A stretch of 64,000 bases of DNA from Piscicola geometra (Eukaryota; Annelida; Clitellata; Hirudinida; Piscicolidae): NCBI GenBank assembly GCA_943735955.1, contig OX030960.1, forward strand, positions 4,721,287-4,785,286. The letters run 5' to 3'. A program made the translations under genes and the position numbers. Shown here one piece after another: positions 15,201-30,200 of the stretch. The notes beneath the pieces were generated by a model. The model saw only the letters and a list, made by a program, of their open reading frames with translations. It did no database searches and was not told the DNA's origin. The stretch's first letter is position 1; each line of letters begins with the position of its first letter.

Positions 15201-18200
15201 AAAGTATCAAAGTTGTGTTAAACCGTGTGAGTTTTGAAACCATGTTATTGCAAGGCTAAAATGGGCAGCTAGGCCGTTTGGAGTCAGACTTGCATGTTAG
15301 TCGGGTGCACGGAAGAGGCTGCATGAATGGAAACTAATGAGTGCATGCAGGAAGAGAGAACGAATAATGAAATTGCAAAAGACTTTAAAAGCACATGGGA
15401 TTCGAGTAATCTTGAAGCTTTCAGTAAATAATGTAAGATGATTGATAGTTTCAAAATGGAATGACGAATGTCCACCATTTAAAAGCTTTTTTAGTTTTAA
15501 TTTCTCTTGTTATTTACTCATTATTTATAAGCATGTCAAATTAGCAATAAATTTTTTTAATTGTTTGACTAATAGAGCAATTCTTCCATTAAAAAGTCAA
15601 AAGCCTAATCGCACTGTTTTGCTTGAAAAACAGGTGCATGAGAGAAAGAGCAGATAAACCAATCTAGGAAGTTGAACAGAGTTTTGATAAAAGAAACTTC
15701 AAAGGTTTGAAAACCTGTCGAGTGAACATATGTTTAGAAAATATTTATAAGCTGCTTCAAAAAAGGGATCGAAGGATTGGCTGAGGCTCTGAAAAAGAAT
15801 AAAAGAAAACAAACGGTGAAAAAATGACTCGAATATAAGTTAATAAAATTTTTGAATCATGTTAAAATGAATAATTGCTAAGTCTTAGAAGATTAGAAGT
15901 GGTCGAGAATATATTGCTTGCATTTGTCAACCAAGTTTTATCTGGCGCTAATGCGATCAACACGTACGCAGTAGCAGTTGTTTTATTTATTAGAACTCAT
16001 AGACACAGACTAAATTCAGTTAATTCGTTTCGCGTTTTAGGTTTTTTCAAACATTAAAATACAGAAAATGCAAATCCAGAGCAAGAAACAATTTCTGAGA
16101 TATACTTTAGATAATGTCACCTTTCGTTTAACAAACCTTCACTGACTTATAAGACCGCCAACGAGGCACGTAGAAAGACCAGTACGATCTTTTCTATTAA
16201 ATGGAAAAAATTGATAAGTAATATATGAAATATTTCAGAGATTTATATTTGGAAGTTTAAAAAATATAATGAATGTTAAATAAAGTTTCCAATCTGGTTG
16301 ATAAAGTACTTAAATTATAAAATCAATTTTTGAAACTTAGAATTTATTTACTTTATGGAAAAGCTTCCAAAAAAATCTTCCAAAAACCTTAAAATGAATA
16401 AGTTATAATTTTGTTGAAATAATGTTTAAAAATAAAGAAAAGTATGTGAGTTATATTACGAGGGCGCATCACATATTCTTAAACCTCTCATAAGACTTTA
16501 GAAGAAGTGGAAGGAGGTTGCTTGGATTTTTAAATGAGCTCCGTTGAGAAACTTAAATTTAAATTATTTTTCTAAAAAGCTCTAAAGTGTAAATTAGTCA
16601 ATTAGTGATTAACAATTTGACAAGAGACATGTTTAATTATACATCGTCTTATGTTTTCAGAGCTATAAGCCCTTCCGTGGACAGGCGTGTAGCAATCTTG
16701 TTAATCCATTATTTATTACTGTTTTCCGTGATAGTTGTGGTAGTTTTGGTGTTTATAATATTTTAAAAATTAATATAGTGATTATAATGCTATAACTAAT
16801 AGTATAGGCTTTTGACGGATGAAAAGTGTCTTTTACATGTTTGGTGCATGGCATAACGACCCATGTTCATTCAATATTACATTAAATTTATGTGTTCAAT
16901 TTTAGTTTTTTTGATTAACTAAAAAATTATATGTTCTAAATATTGAAAATAAAACAAGCTCTTGATGATGCGGGGGATCTCTTCAGTCGGGAGACAAGCC
17001 TTCATACTTCAAAGCGATTGCTGTCATTTAACTTCTGTATAAAAAATAGTTTTTATATAAAATCAACTATTTATAAAATTATCAAAAAAATTCACTTTTT
17101 TTTTATTTAAAAAAAAACTTAATTATTTTAACAAAATGATAAAAGTTTTTGAGCCTATTAAGTGAAATTATTTTAGATTCATTTTTAACACGTTTTATTT
17201 TCTATATAGAAACTTTCTTTGGCGTCATATTTATTAAATAGAATACATTTACTAATCGGAGCAATTCATATTAATTTTTATACATAATTTTTTCTAATCT
17301 TCTTGGCCTATCTTTGGATGTTTCAAACGTTTTGTCTTACCCGCATGGAAACAAAAATTCATGTTGCAAGTACCTAAAAACTTTAATTCTTGAAAACCTA
17401 TCATATTTTGTTTTTACAGCTACAAAATTATCACAAAACTTCTCAAGTTTCTCCCAAGTAACTCCTCATCATTCCATGTAGTCATCTATCAGCTATTGAT
17501 CTGCCGTCATTCGCTACATTTTTTCATTATTTTTTGTTTATCCTTATATTCATGTTATCTCGTTCATCTTCTTGTTATATGTTTTTTCAAGGATCAAGTA
17601 GATTTTTAGAAAAGAAGCAAGAGATTATTCTTTATTGAGTAAGTGCACAAAAGTTCCTATGTTAATTCAGAGATATTTGAATGGCTTTACAGAATACTGC
17701 GTTTATTATTTCTGCAAACTCACTGAAAAAGTATTTAACTATAATTTGACTTCGTTCAGACAATGAAACGCGAAAGTATAAGCAAACAATTTTACCAAAT
17801 AAATGAGCCATAAATAAAACGACAACTCACAAATTCTCATTAAAGAAACGCACTCGAACGTTCATTAAATGTGCAGCAATGTGCGCAGGCCTAGGTGAAC
17901 CACATCTTTCAAAACGTTAATTGTTTTTTTTATGTTTCAATTTTTTAATGATTGATTGAATTAAATTTTAAATTGATAAAATTTTGTGAAGTAATTTTGT
18001 TTAAGCATATATAATTAGCTAACTTATTATTACAATTAAATCTTGAAAAGTGGTGTCTAAACCTTCAAAGAAAAAAAGCCTCTTTCTTAGAAACCGAAAC
18101 AATAAAGATATAAAAAGTTTTTGCTTTTGGCTAAGATGTAGATGGTCACAATAGCAGATGTATACGGTGGATTTTAAATTATTAAGAGATGATCTATGCC

Positions 18201-21200
18201 ATGCTTCTGTCAAAAGCTCACGAGAGAAATAAAGTATTTTGTAGGCCGTGAGAGACGCATGCATGCATAGCAGCATTTGAAAGCTGGCGTGAATTGCATA
18301 AAAAAAAATTTAAGTTTGTGAGAAGTCTTAACCAGTTTCCAAGCTCAAAAAAAATTTAAATAATTTTTATTAAAGAATGATATTGCTAGCCATACTATAT
18401 CAATTATAGCAGATACACAACAAGCCTATGTCCACACATGGAGAAATCTTTTGCCAAACTTCAGATCAAGCATTCATAATCCAACAAACATCTAGTCATC
18501 AAAAAACTGTGGAAAAAAGATAGCGCTGTGAACTAAGTAAGGTCACGACCTTCCGGTTATTATTTATTTCTTCGGTGTTGTTTATTCGTGTCCTTGCTCT
18601 TAAATCTTTATCTTCGGACCATGCAGGCAATCTTGATGTTGCTCATAGTAATACCGTCTTTTTTGTGAATTTTTCCAAATAATATTCGTATTTTTATTTT
18701 ATTGTTTTTAATTTGTTTAAAATTATAAATAATAAAATAAATGCATTTTTTAAATTAGAAATTGTATAAAATTTATTTGTGGTCATTTTCAAGACATCGA
18801 ATTTCGTGCAGCTTAAAAATACTAAACTACACATTTTTTTAGCAAACTTTTTTATGTATACTAAGATATCAATACACAACTTTTAAGACATTCATGAAGA
18901 CTTTTCCGTCAGAAAAACATTCTTCTTCTCTGTATGTTTCCGATTTGAATTTAACTTCTTTTATTGTCATTTTCCTATTTTAAAAAAATAATAATGAAAA
19001 ATGTATATTATAATTAGAATTTATAAATCAAGAGTAAATATAATCAAAGTTTAAAAAAAAACAGAATGTTTATATTTTTCAATATAAACCATATTAATTC
19101 TTGTTAACTTCCCTCTTAAAGCCGATGCATTTATCATTCTCCTTGATGTCGTTGCACAAATCTTCAGCTACAATCATGTTTAAAAAAATTATGTTTTGAA
19201 TGTCTTTTTTGTGTCTTTCTAGAAAACGTTCCCTATCTCAATTATCTTTGCTTACCTTTTTATCAAGGGCTTTATATTGCTTTCAATTTATCAGACAATC
19301 TCTTGCATGCATCCATCGATAACACCGATGATTGATTTGATTTTCCAAGCACTTCTCTTTGGCTTTGCTGCAGCCGCACTTAGGCTGCGTTTTAGCATTA
19401 ACGTTGTACTTTCTTCTTGAAGTAAGGTTCCATGAAGTTATGCATAAATGTAAAAGAACACACTCAAGCATATGTGAAAAAATGTTTTTTAATGCATAAA
19501 CAAAAATATATGCTTGCACAAAAAATAGAAACTTAATAGCTATTCGCAGTCACACACACATCCTGAAAAACTTCTTTACGCACAAAATCGTTGAAACTCT
19601 AAGGCCCATGCATTAAAAGGGCTTTCAGCAAAATCCAAATCAATTTCACCCACGTCTTTTCACGAATTGCTGAGAAAAGCAAGTGAATCAATAAAATATA
19701 TTTTCTAGCTATTCATAAACTTACGAGATTATGAAAATGTTCAATTACTTACAGAACAAATAATTACACATCTTTATTATTGATTTATTAAATTTAACAT
19801 TATCTAAACTAAAAAAAAATTTAAATTATTTTTTTAAATTTTAAATAGTTTGATTAAAATAAGATTTCGGAAATGATCGAGATCTCGGAGATATACAAAA
19901 GATTTTTAAAGTTTTAAAATAAAATATTCAACGCTTCAACCTAACTTATATGCATCCATCATTATTATTCCGTTAATTATGTAAGAAAAGCATTTATAAA
20001 TTTTCTTATGTTTTAAAAATCAGTCTTGATAATACGCCTGCTTTGCCACTTAGAAGTTGGTCTATTAAAGCTACATTCTTTATTGTTTTTTGAGTTAGAA
20101 ACTTACTTTTAAAGTTTGTAAAATTGCTATAAAACAAGCTAAGTAAAAACTCCAGGTTCATTATTATTCTTCCAGCAAGCATCACTATCGCCACTTTGTT
20201 CGGATTATCATTCGATTTACATAAATATACTTTTAATCTTATCACGCTATTATACTCTTTTCGAAGAGTAAAAAGATTTAAAGATTTATTTAATAAATCT
20301 ATTTTGACTATTTTGCCGATCAGGCCAGTATGCCAATGTGCCTGTGGATTCTAGAAATTTTTCCCGCTGAATGCAAAAATGAAAACTCTATATTTTGCCA
20401 TATAAATAAATAAACCTTTGTTACTTTCTATTATTCATATTTTCATGTTCCAATAATACTTGAAAGCGTGGTTTAAAAACCTTTAACAAAAAATAGGTTT
20501 AAATTTTTACATTTTGTTGAAGAAAATTTCAAACATGCTTCTATCCTCCATTTAATACTAAATTATGTTTTTACTAGAAAAATGTAAATGTTTTTTTCCT
20601 TTGAAGATTGGATCCTTTCTTCTACACAATCATATCTTTGCTTCCCAGCATCATTGCTTTCAGCTCCAATACAACTATAATCGTTCAATATATAAATATA
20701 TAACAGCAATTGGATTAAAATATATAAACATATACTTTAAAATACACATGTTAATATATACACACTAAGTATATAATATCATTAAAATATTTTAAGGCAT
20801 ATCATAACTAGATGACTTTTTATTGCGAGAACACGAAATCATTTCTAATTTGATAAAAAAGCTATAAAAAATTCATTTATATACAAAATTTTAGTTTGCA
20901 TACCATGTATAAAACTTAGGAAAAAAAATTTCTGAAATTGACTTTGGCATATAAAAGTTTGAAGAAAGTTTATATAAAAATTTTAAACATAGAAAAAGTC
21001 AACAATATTGTTGAAAAAGTTTACTTGAAAACACTACTTTATTTTGCATTCATTCATAGAATGAAAATTATTTTAAATAATTTTTTTAGTAAGAAACATT
21101 TTTTTAAACAATAATGATGAATCGTTGTCATATTTATTCTTTTCATATAGGATTACATTGAAATTTGGCGTGTTAATTAAATTTTAGATAATTTATCTCT

Positions 21201-24200
21201 CAAGCTATCGAACCATAATATAACACTCGAATATAGGAAAAACACTCGTTTTTTGTGAGTGAGATTGATTTGAAAGGATGCGGTTATCAGGGCAGGTGTG
21301 ACATGCATGAACTCCGCCCTAGAGCCTTTAAATTATTCAGTCGCATAATCAAGTAAATGAAATTTCGTTGTTGAAATAATTTTTTTCTTTTAATGGATTT
21401 GGAAATGATGAATTAAACTTCAAATTTCAAATCCTATTTAATGGTCTACATTTTGATGGTCTATATTAAAATACTCGACATCCATATTTAATTTTCCCTT
21501 TTTTCTGGAAAGAAAAAACAAACCTATTTATATTTCATACATTTATGAAACGGATTTGTATATTTGATAAATAATGATTTATTATACATATTTATTATAT
21601 TTTAATTCATGTACTCTTTATTGATGAGCTTGAATATCAAGAAAAATTACAATTCAAAGGAGAAGAGTGTCAGCAAGAAACACTTCCTGTAATGTTCTTC
21701 GTCCACGACTGCGAGTCATTTGAGATAGGAACCGGAAATGCATATGACGGAAGTGTCATGGCAGCGCTGGGCAAAATGGCGGTTGTGACGTTTAATTACA
21801 GACTGGGAATTTTTGGTGAGTTTCTAATTTATTTATTTGATTTAAAAGGCTTCAAGCCACCATTGGTATCGACATTGATTGCTTCCGTCTGATTTGAATT
21901 AAAAAAACTAAAATATCTGGTTTCGCATCTATGCAATCAACGCGCTGGCATGTGCATGTTTCACGCGTCATAACTACGCAGTCATTTTTCAATTTCCCAT
22001 TAACCACAGCCACACTACCACTTCATCAATCTATCAATCTATAATTATTTTTTTCTAATTTTATTCATAGTTTAATTATTTATTCATTTCCAAAAATCAA
22101 AGTCTTTCGAAAATCTAACCAATATAACCAGCATTGGTTACATTAATTCATTAATCTTTTCTAAAAACATTCTTCAAAATCACCAGGCTTTTTGAGCACG
22201 GAAGACAGCAACGCTCCGGGCAACTCCGCCCTTTACGACATCATAGCGGCTCTGCACTACATCAAGCACAACATCCACTACTTCAGAGGAAACCCTTCAG
22301 AGGTGACCCTGGTGGCGGGAGGCGCTTACGCGTCGGTCCTCATTAATCTTCTGATGCTGTCTCCAGTTACCAAAGGTAGCCAATTGTTGCTGTAGCTCGC
22401 GAGAAGTTATGTTTATAAATAATAATCTTTGATCTTTTATATTATTATTTTATGTTATGTATTTTTTTCCTAATTTGCTACTAGCATAATTAACTGTAGT
22501 TTTACTTTGTAGCAATGCAAAACTCTTAATAATTGAAAACTTTCACTTTAGATAATGCTGAAAAAAATAACCTTTATTTTTTAAAACTAATTTTTGTTTC
22601 CAAAAATCACAAAATGAATTAACTGTGCTGTGAAAGCTTCTTTTATTGTCTTTTTGGCCCTTAAAAAGTTTTTTTAGACATCAGGTAGTTAACTACCTGT
22701 AATATTTCGCATATTTATAGTTTAGTAATTGGTTTTTTATAGCTTTCGAAGTATTTTATTTTTGGCTTAGACGCTTTGGGCCCATGAAGCACCATTTGGT
22801 AGTTTTCTAATGAAATTTGTGCTTTTTCACCTCAACATTTAAAAATTTGTGATTGAATGTTATAAACTCAATTACTTATACTTTAAAATCTAAATGTTTC
22901 AATTTATTACAATGCTAATTGAATAGAAAAATTGAAAATATTATTTTCATGTATTTTTTTAAAAATGATTTTTTTCTTTTCGTGCCGTTTACAAAAACGA
23001 AGCCATTAATTTTTTAATTTTTCATAAGACGCTGGTTTGCGTGTCCTAATGTTATTATATTATTTGCTTACAAAAATATTTTTTAAGCAAATTTTTTTTA
23101 TCAAAGCACAATAATAGATTGTATGTCAAATTTTAATGTTCAACTCATCAAAATTCTTATTACACAGTCTATAGTTATCAAGTCTCAATAGTTAACAAAT
23201 CCTCTTCCACCAACAAGAGTAATAATAAAATTATGAGCTGGTGAATTTTAGGGAAAGTTTCATCAACAGATTCTAAATATAAATCGTGCAACATATTTGT
23301 AAGACGTTTTATAAGCGGAAAAATTCTTTGAAGTTTTATTTTTACATCTTTTTGATCTTGAATATAAAAAAAATATTTTTACAAAAACTTAAATTTTGAA
23401 TAACTAACATTTGCATATACTCTTTTTTTAATCTCTGGATGAACGAAAGCAAATAAGTGAGCAAACGAAGAAAAATGACTTAAATTCCGTTAACGAAAAA
23501 ATGCCAAAACAGTACATTTTTTTCGTAAGTCGTTATTCACGCTCAAACAAGCTTTGAAAGAGCTTAAAATCAAGACGTTGCAAATTTATTTAATTAAAGA
23601 ATATCATGAAAATTTTCTTTCAATATAAATTACAATCAAAGTTGAACGGAATTACAAAACGTCTATTTTTTGTCTAAATAAATATATTCACTTTAACAAC
23701 CTGCCTGTTAAACCTCCAAATACCATTACGCCATCTATCTCTCCTTCTAGTCTATTCTGAATCCATCCGCAACTTTGCCCCATCATTACATCTATAAGCA
23801 CCATCTGCTATCTCCACCACAATTTATTTTTCTTTTAAGATAGAAAGCTATTTTCTATGTTCTAAGAGCTTCCGATACTGTAATAGAATACTTTGAAAAA
23901 AAGTGTGTGGCTTCCAGTCAGAATCAGAGACTAAACTTAACATCCTAAATTTTTAAATATCACTGAAGAATGTTTAAATATTTAAATTCGACGTGTTTTA
24001 TGTTGTATGATTTGGTATTTTATGTCTCAGACATCTGTTTATAGGAAATCGTAGAAAAGGCATTTGGTCACGTCGCATGCACGCCCACAGCACGCCATCG
24101 GTCTTTCTTAAACGACCTGATGGCTCATAAAAGAACCCAACAACATTGCTTCTAGACACGCCTGTGTACTATTGTGTGCAGTTGTATTGTTTGTGTTGTT

Positions 24201-27200
24201 TATTGAATTAATTGCGGTTTTGTTTTTGATCGCTGTAGATGCTTTAGAATTGTTGATTATCGTTTTTTTCATTGAGTATTATACAAGTTTTTTTGTGTGT
24301 GTTTTATGAATAAGTGTTGTAGTTATGTTTTAAATCTTTTTTTGCTTGTGCCTGTTGTGCTTTGTTGAAGTTTTTTATCGCACTGAAGGTTTTATGCTTC
24401 ATGGTGGACAATGGTAGTTTTATGTAATTTCGAAGCATAATGTGAGAATCGCGCAGAAAATGGCCATCCCGTATAAGTGAGACCTACGGCCTGGCTGGAA
24501 GGTGGACTCAATGGCGGAGAAGAAGCTAAATCAAGTGTAAGATGCACCATTCACATAAAACAAAAGTATTATCGCGTAATTAGATAATGCAATCATGAAG
24601 ACAAACTCACCACAGCTGTGTCCTATATTATTTTTATAGGATATTTTTTCTTATAAGCTCTTAATTAGATTAATAAAAATACATCGCTTTTTTCCTAAAT
24701 GAGTTATGATCATAATGATCGTTTGTTAGCATAATTGCCTCTCAATCTAATTACTTAGAAATAATAAAATTGCTTTTGATAGAAAACTTTTTGAAAACGG
24801 CTTTACGAATAAAAACATTTGGAGAAAAGTTTATTCAATATCAACCTATTTTTATAGTATTTTTAAAAGAGATTTATTCCGTTGTTTCTAGAAAGCACTG
24901 CGTGTAAATATTCAAAGCTTCTCTTTGAAGTGACAGCTGAACGTTCACAAAGTTGAAATGGCTTGAATTTTGATTCTCTCTATTGTTCAAATTAAATTAT
25001 TTTATTAATTTTAAAAACAGCGTTTATTAACTCAAATTATAGGAGTTTCAAAAATATCTAATAATAGTTTTTGAATAATTAATGCTATAAAATTATTATC
25101 TCTCAGAATTTTAGCAAAAGTTATCGACTTTGTACCAAATTTATAAAAAAAACAAAAAAAAAGAAAAATGAATAAAAGAAAAATATGAGCAATTAAACGA
25201 AAGTTAAAAATCCATTAAGGGCCGATATATCCTAAAACAAAAATCTCTCATAAAAATCCCTAATGGTCCAAATGCGCTAGTTTACTCACATGCCACTACT
25301 TAAAAATCTATAATTAAAAAACTAAATGAATACTAGTATTAAAAATCTTCATCTTTAAAAAGGCACTTCTTATCGTAGAAAATACGTTTAAAAATTAGTT
25401 TTAACATTTGAAAAACTAATTTTTTGTAATTTTTAAAACACATATAATTTATTTTTTCAATCCACTATTTGTTTGAAAAAATAAATCTTTGTCTATAAGA
25501 CGATTTATCAAAAATAAATTATGCAAATAATGGCAATTTATGCATAGATAAACGCTTTCTATGCTTAGAATAAAACTGTTTGAAAAATTTACTACTCACA
25601 TCTTGACTTTAATTTCTTTTATTTTTTCATTTATTCCAACCTTTCCACCCAGACAAAAATTTATTCAGCGGAATTATTTTGACTGAAACCTCCCTTCCCA
25701 ACCAATGGTCTCTGGTACACCACGCTCTCTCGCTCTCTCGTCATCTCGCATACTCTCTCAACTGCTCCTACAATCAACAAGAAAATATAGATAATCAAGA
25801 AAAGAGCAATTCAACAAGCTATGCTAGCAAAGTTGATTCACATGGTGGTGGCGCAAAAAATGCCTTGAAAAAAGATGTTTCTGTTACAGTTGAAAAAGCT
25901 GGAAAGATTGATGAAGAGAGAAAGGGGGTTCAAGAGGTTCCAAGGAACACTAGCATAGATGTTGATGCCGATGATTTCAATGAGGATAATGTTGAAGAAA
26001 ATGTTGATAACAATGATTTGATTTCAAATCAAAAAGGGGATAATGGGATTTTTAGTAATTATTATAATCTTGAAAATGTTGAAAAAAAGACACATAGAAA
26101 TATGAGAAAACGCAGTATTGAAAAGAAAAAACAAATTAATGGGAAAAACAATCAACATAACAAAAATGATTCAAGCATAATTATGAGCAATAGAATTTTT
26201 GACGTTTTCCAAAAGAACGATAAAAAGACAAATGAAAGCGTTCTCATTGCTCCGATAATAAGTGAGGCAAAGAACAAGAAGAAGAGAAACAGCGTGGATA
26301 GAAAACTGTTGATTCAGTGTTTGAAAGATAAGACGGTAGATGAGTTGATGTCTGTGGTAGTGAGGCCAGTGTGGTTCGGAGTGAGATATGGTGCAGTGGT
26401 GGATGGGAGGGTTGTTTCGGCAGAGACTCTGGAAGCTTTAAAAGAGGTGAAAGAGCAAGAAATGTTTGAAACTGAAAATAATGATTTTATGGTAAATGGA
26501 TGGGAGAATGCTGAAAATAAAATCACCGGCATAAAAAAGCATCGATGGGAAATTCTAGACTTGATGGAAAAAAACGAAAATGATGGATGGAAGGGCGCTC
26601 AGAGAAATGAAGTTATAAGACATCAAAACGCCACTTTTCATAAAGATCTGACTCTTGAAAAACGACAACAGCAGCAACAAAAAAGAAAAAATAAAAATGA
26701 AAAACTAAAACAACACAAACAACACTTGCGAAATGTATTTGATGATATTCCAATACTGGCAAAACTACCGACCTACAGTCTATGTTCGCCTCGTTCCATA
26801 CTCCTTCTCAACAGTTTTGTTAAAAGTCCATTCACGGACCACCAAGAAAAAAGAGAAAATAGGCTTTTATGGGAGAATAAAATAACTCATGAAAAAGACA
26901 TTAACAATAAAAGTAATCTCTTCTCTAATCTCAATAACGATTACATAAAACAGAGATACCAAAACTCACACAACAACCACCACAATTCAAAAAACCTCAA
27001 CTTCTACAATGACTCCAAAAACAACCACAACAACCCTAACAATCATAACAACAATTACAGCCCTAAAAGCAGCCACAATATCGAACGCAGCTATAATTAT
27101 TGGAAGCAGGACTCCAACGAAGAAGCATTAGCACGAACCTTTGTGGCGAACACTTTTAAATCACACAGAAATCGCATATATAAAACCGTGCAAAAATTTT

Positions 27201-30200
27201 ATTACCAAAGGCAACAACCACAACAGCCCTCACAACAGAACAAGGATGTCAAAATCATGAGAAATAACTTTTTACAACAAACAAGCAGCATCTTTGACAA
27301 CGAAAACAACAATAACAGCAGTCAAACATTAATCAGTTACAGGATGAAAGATAAAAAAATATACACACAAGATATTAACAGCAACTATCATAGTAACACC
27401 AACAAACAACGCAACACCATTAGTCACATAAAAGAGATACTGGTAGATTCGATGCTTAGCCAGCCCCTCATAAAGCTCTTACGAGTTAGAAGCGGGTTGC
27501 GAGGCAAACAAAATGCTTGGTTGTACTCCATTGAAGAGGATGAGGAAGAAGGAGAGTGGAGATTTGGTGAAGATGGTGATGAACGGAAAGATTCTCTAAA
27601 TATCGCTAATAACGACAACAATCAATACAACTGCACTGAATCTCACTGTTTCCACGATTATATTGATGCCAGCAACTCTCTTGATGTCTATAAAGCAAGT
27701 TACGACTATTCTAGCCACACTAGCCCCAATGACAATACTAGCCTCTTCAACCACCACAACCAGTGTGACTACAACATCCACGACAGAATCAACGCAATTC
27801 TCTTAGGGAGTATTGATGCTATTTCAGCAGAAGAAGAATCGTTAAACTCAAGTGCGAATAAAGCATCGGCTGATCGACCAACTCCATATTGGCGTTTGTC
27901 CGATGCTTGGCTTTCTGAACATTCCTTCAACCACGAAGAAAAATCAAAGTCAACCTTTTTCTCTTCTTTATCTTTTCTCAAGGCTTCTTTCTCCTTCAAC
28001 CTTGACCCTCTCACTCTCACCACAAGAAAGCTGGCCACCTCAAAGCTATTGGTACTGAACGCCTGGATCAACTTCTTGCACAACGGGTCTGTTTGGATAG
28101 TTTTTGAGAGTTTCAAACAAATCAAAATTCAGTAAAAAAAAATTTGAAAATATTTTTACAAAATGTTATATTTGCTTACGATTGTGCAAAGACTTGACCA
28201 ATAGTTGATAGTCCTGGACTCGAAAGCAACCGATGTCTTAGTAACCCATATGCACGAAAGAATATTTACCATCTAAGTGGCCTAGAGGACCATTTAGGTT
28301 ATACGCCACTATACTACTGTTCTTCATCATGTAAAATCTGTGTACTATATTGTTTTTAAAGGTTTACAATGTTGAGTGCACATGTAATTTTGAATTGATC
28401 ATTTTGTCATTACAAGTTTGATTTATGTGTGGTAAGGATTTTGTTAGACGGTTGAAAATCCTACATCATAGCAAAGTCAATAAACTTGTCACTTTTTGTA
28501 AGATATATTCTTTTAGGCTTTCTGTTTTTAATACCTTGAAAGTATACTTTCAATAGTTTCTATCCATTCTCGATTCCCATTAGCACTTTTTCCATCATTT
28601 ATTTTTTCTTTATAAAACTTTTTCCACTTTTCTCGATTATTAATTGCAAAGACTTGTGCCTTACATCTCTTGAGAGTGTTGAAGGCATATGATGCGAATA
28701 ATTCTAAACGTAAAATTCTACGCAATGGACATTCAAAATTGCCTCGAAAAACAGAACTTAATCGCAATGTTTAAGAAGCATGAAGGATCATACTTTACAT
28801 TTTCATGCTTTTTGCTTTTCTGATTCTTTCATTCACCCATTCTATTAATCTTACCAAAACACTGAAATTACTCTCGTGGATAATTTCGTAGTGTTTTTGG
28901 TACCATGTTACTAAAGATGATACTTAAAACACTTTAATAATGAAATAGCTTGGAACAAAAGTGGGTTTTTAAATTTTTTAAAAACTTTGATTTGGGATTC
29001 GATGGATTACAAACACCAAACAGATTAAAAAAATTTATCAACAGGGTGGGTTTGAAGCTTACAAGTGCTTTGGCTTCATTCAATTTGAGCTTCTCTAATT
29101 CAATAACTTGGTTTTGAGTGAATTATTCTCCGACTGACCTCCTATTTTAGTGGTCGCTAGCTTACTTGATTACACGCCCTGAAAAACAAGCGCTGCATAT
29201 AATTTAAAAAAATCAATTATTGCGAATATTAATGATTTTGATCAAAAGGCCGTGCTTAAAAAATGACAATAAACATGATTATTGACCGCACTTCTAGAAA
29301 GCTAATAATTTTAGCTGTAGATAGAATAATAGAAGTGAAAAATATCTTAAGAATGTATCTTCGTGGAAGTAACTCAGATTAGTGATTGCAGACATCGTTC
29401 ACTAGTACGCAAATAACTGCCTGCACCGCCAGTATTTAAAGACTCTGCACTTGTTTATCTAGCTGATTACACATACAGACCCATATCTCAATTTATCCAT
29501 CCATCGTATTTTTTTTCATTTTCCACTTATTCATATCCTCATCACATCACTTTTTCTGGCCTTCTATTTCTTCAGTTAAGAATCTATTAATGCAACCATT
29601 AATTCAAGACAATATTCATTAGTTTTTTCGATCACTCTTATTCTCCCAAATGTCTTCGGTAATCTACTCATTCGTTAGTTTATCCAACTCACGTGCATCC
29701 AATTTAATCAATGTACCAAGGCCAAGCCATTCATCGCAGACTTCAATAAACTCAAGACGACTGATCTATCCACTCCATCCCTCCACTCTTCAGTCTCTAA
29801 AAACTCTTTTTAGAAATAATGCTTACAGCTACTTATTTAGAAAATAGATGAATTAAAGAAGAAACAGATTTATGTGATCATTAAGACGTTTTTTTCAGTT
29901 CTTAAAAGAAAGTAGAATAATCGAAGAGATTTTTTAAAAATAAATTTACTTCGACAAAAAATAAATTCGTGAAAAAAGTAAGTTTTCAACCCGTGAGAAA
30001 ATATCCTACAATCGAGTTGTTGAAAGAACTATAAAGAGATTCAATCTGACTTTTATTCTGGCAAAATCAGATTCATGAGACCGTGAAGAACAATGAAGGT
30101 GCAAAGAGCATTTGAGAGATGAAAATGTATTCATCTAATCTTTTGAGTCGTGTGTATTTGCAGACTTTCACTAGTAAAAAAAATAATTTAAGTGTAAGGT

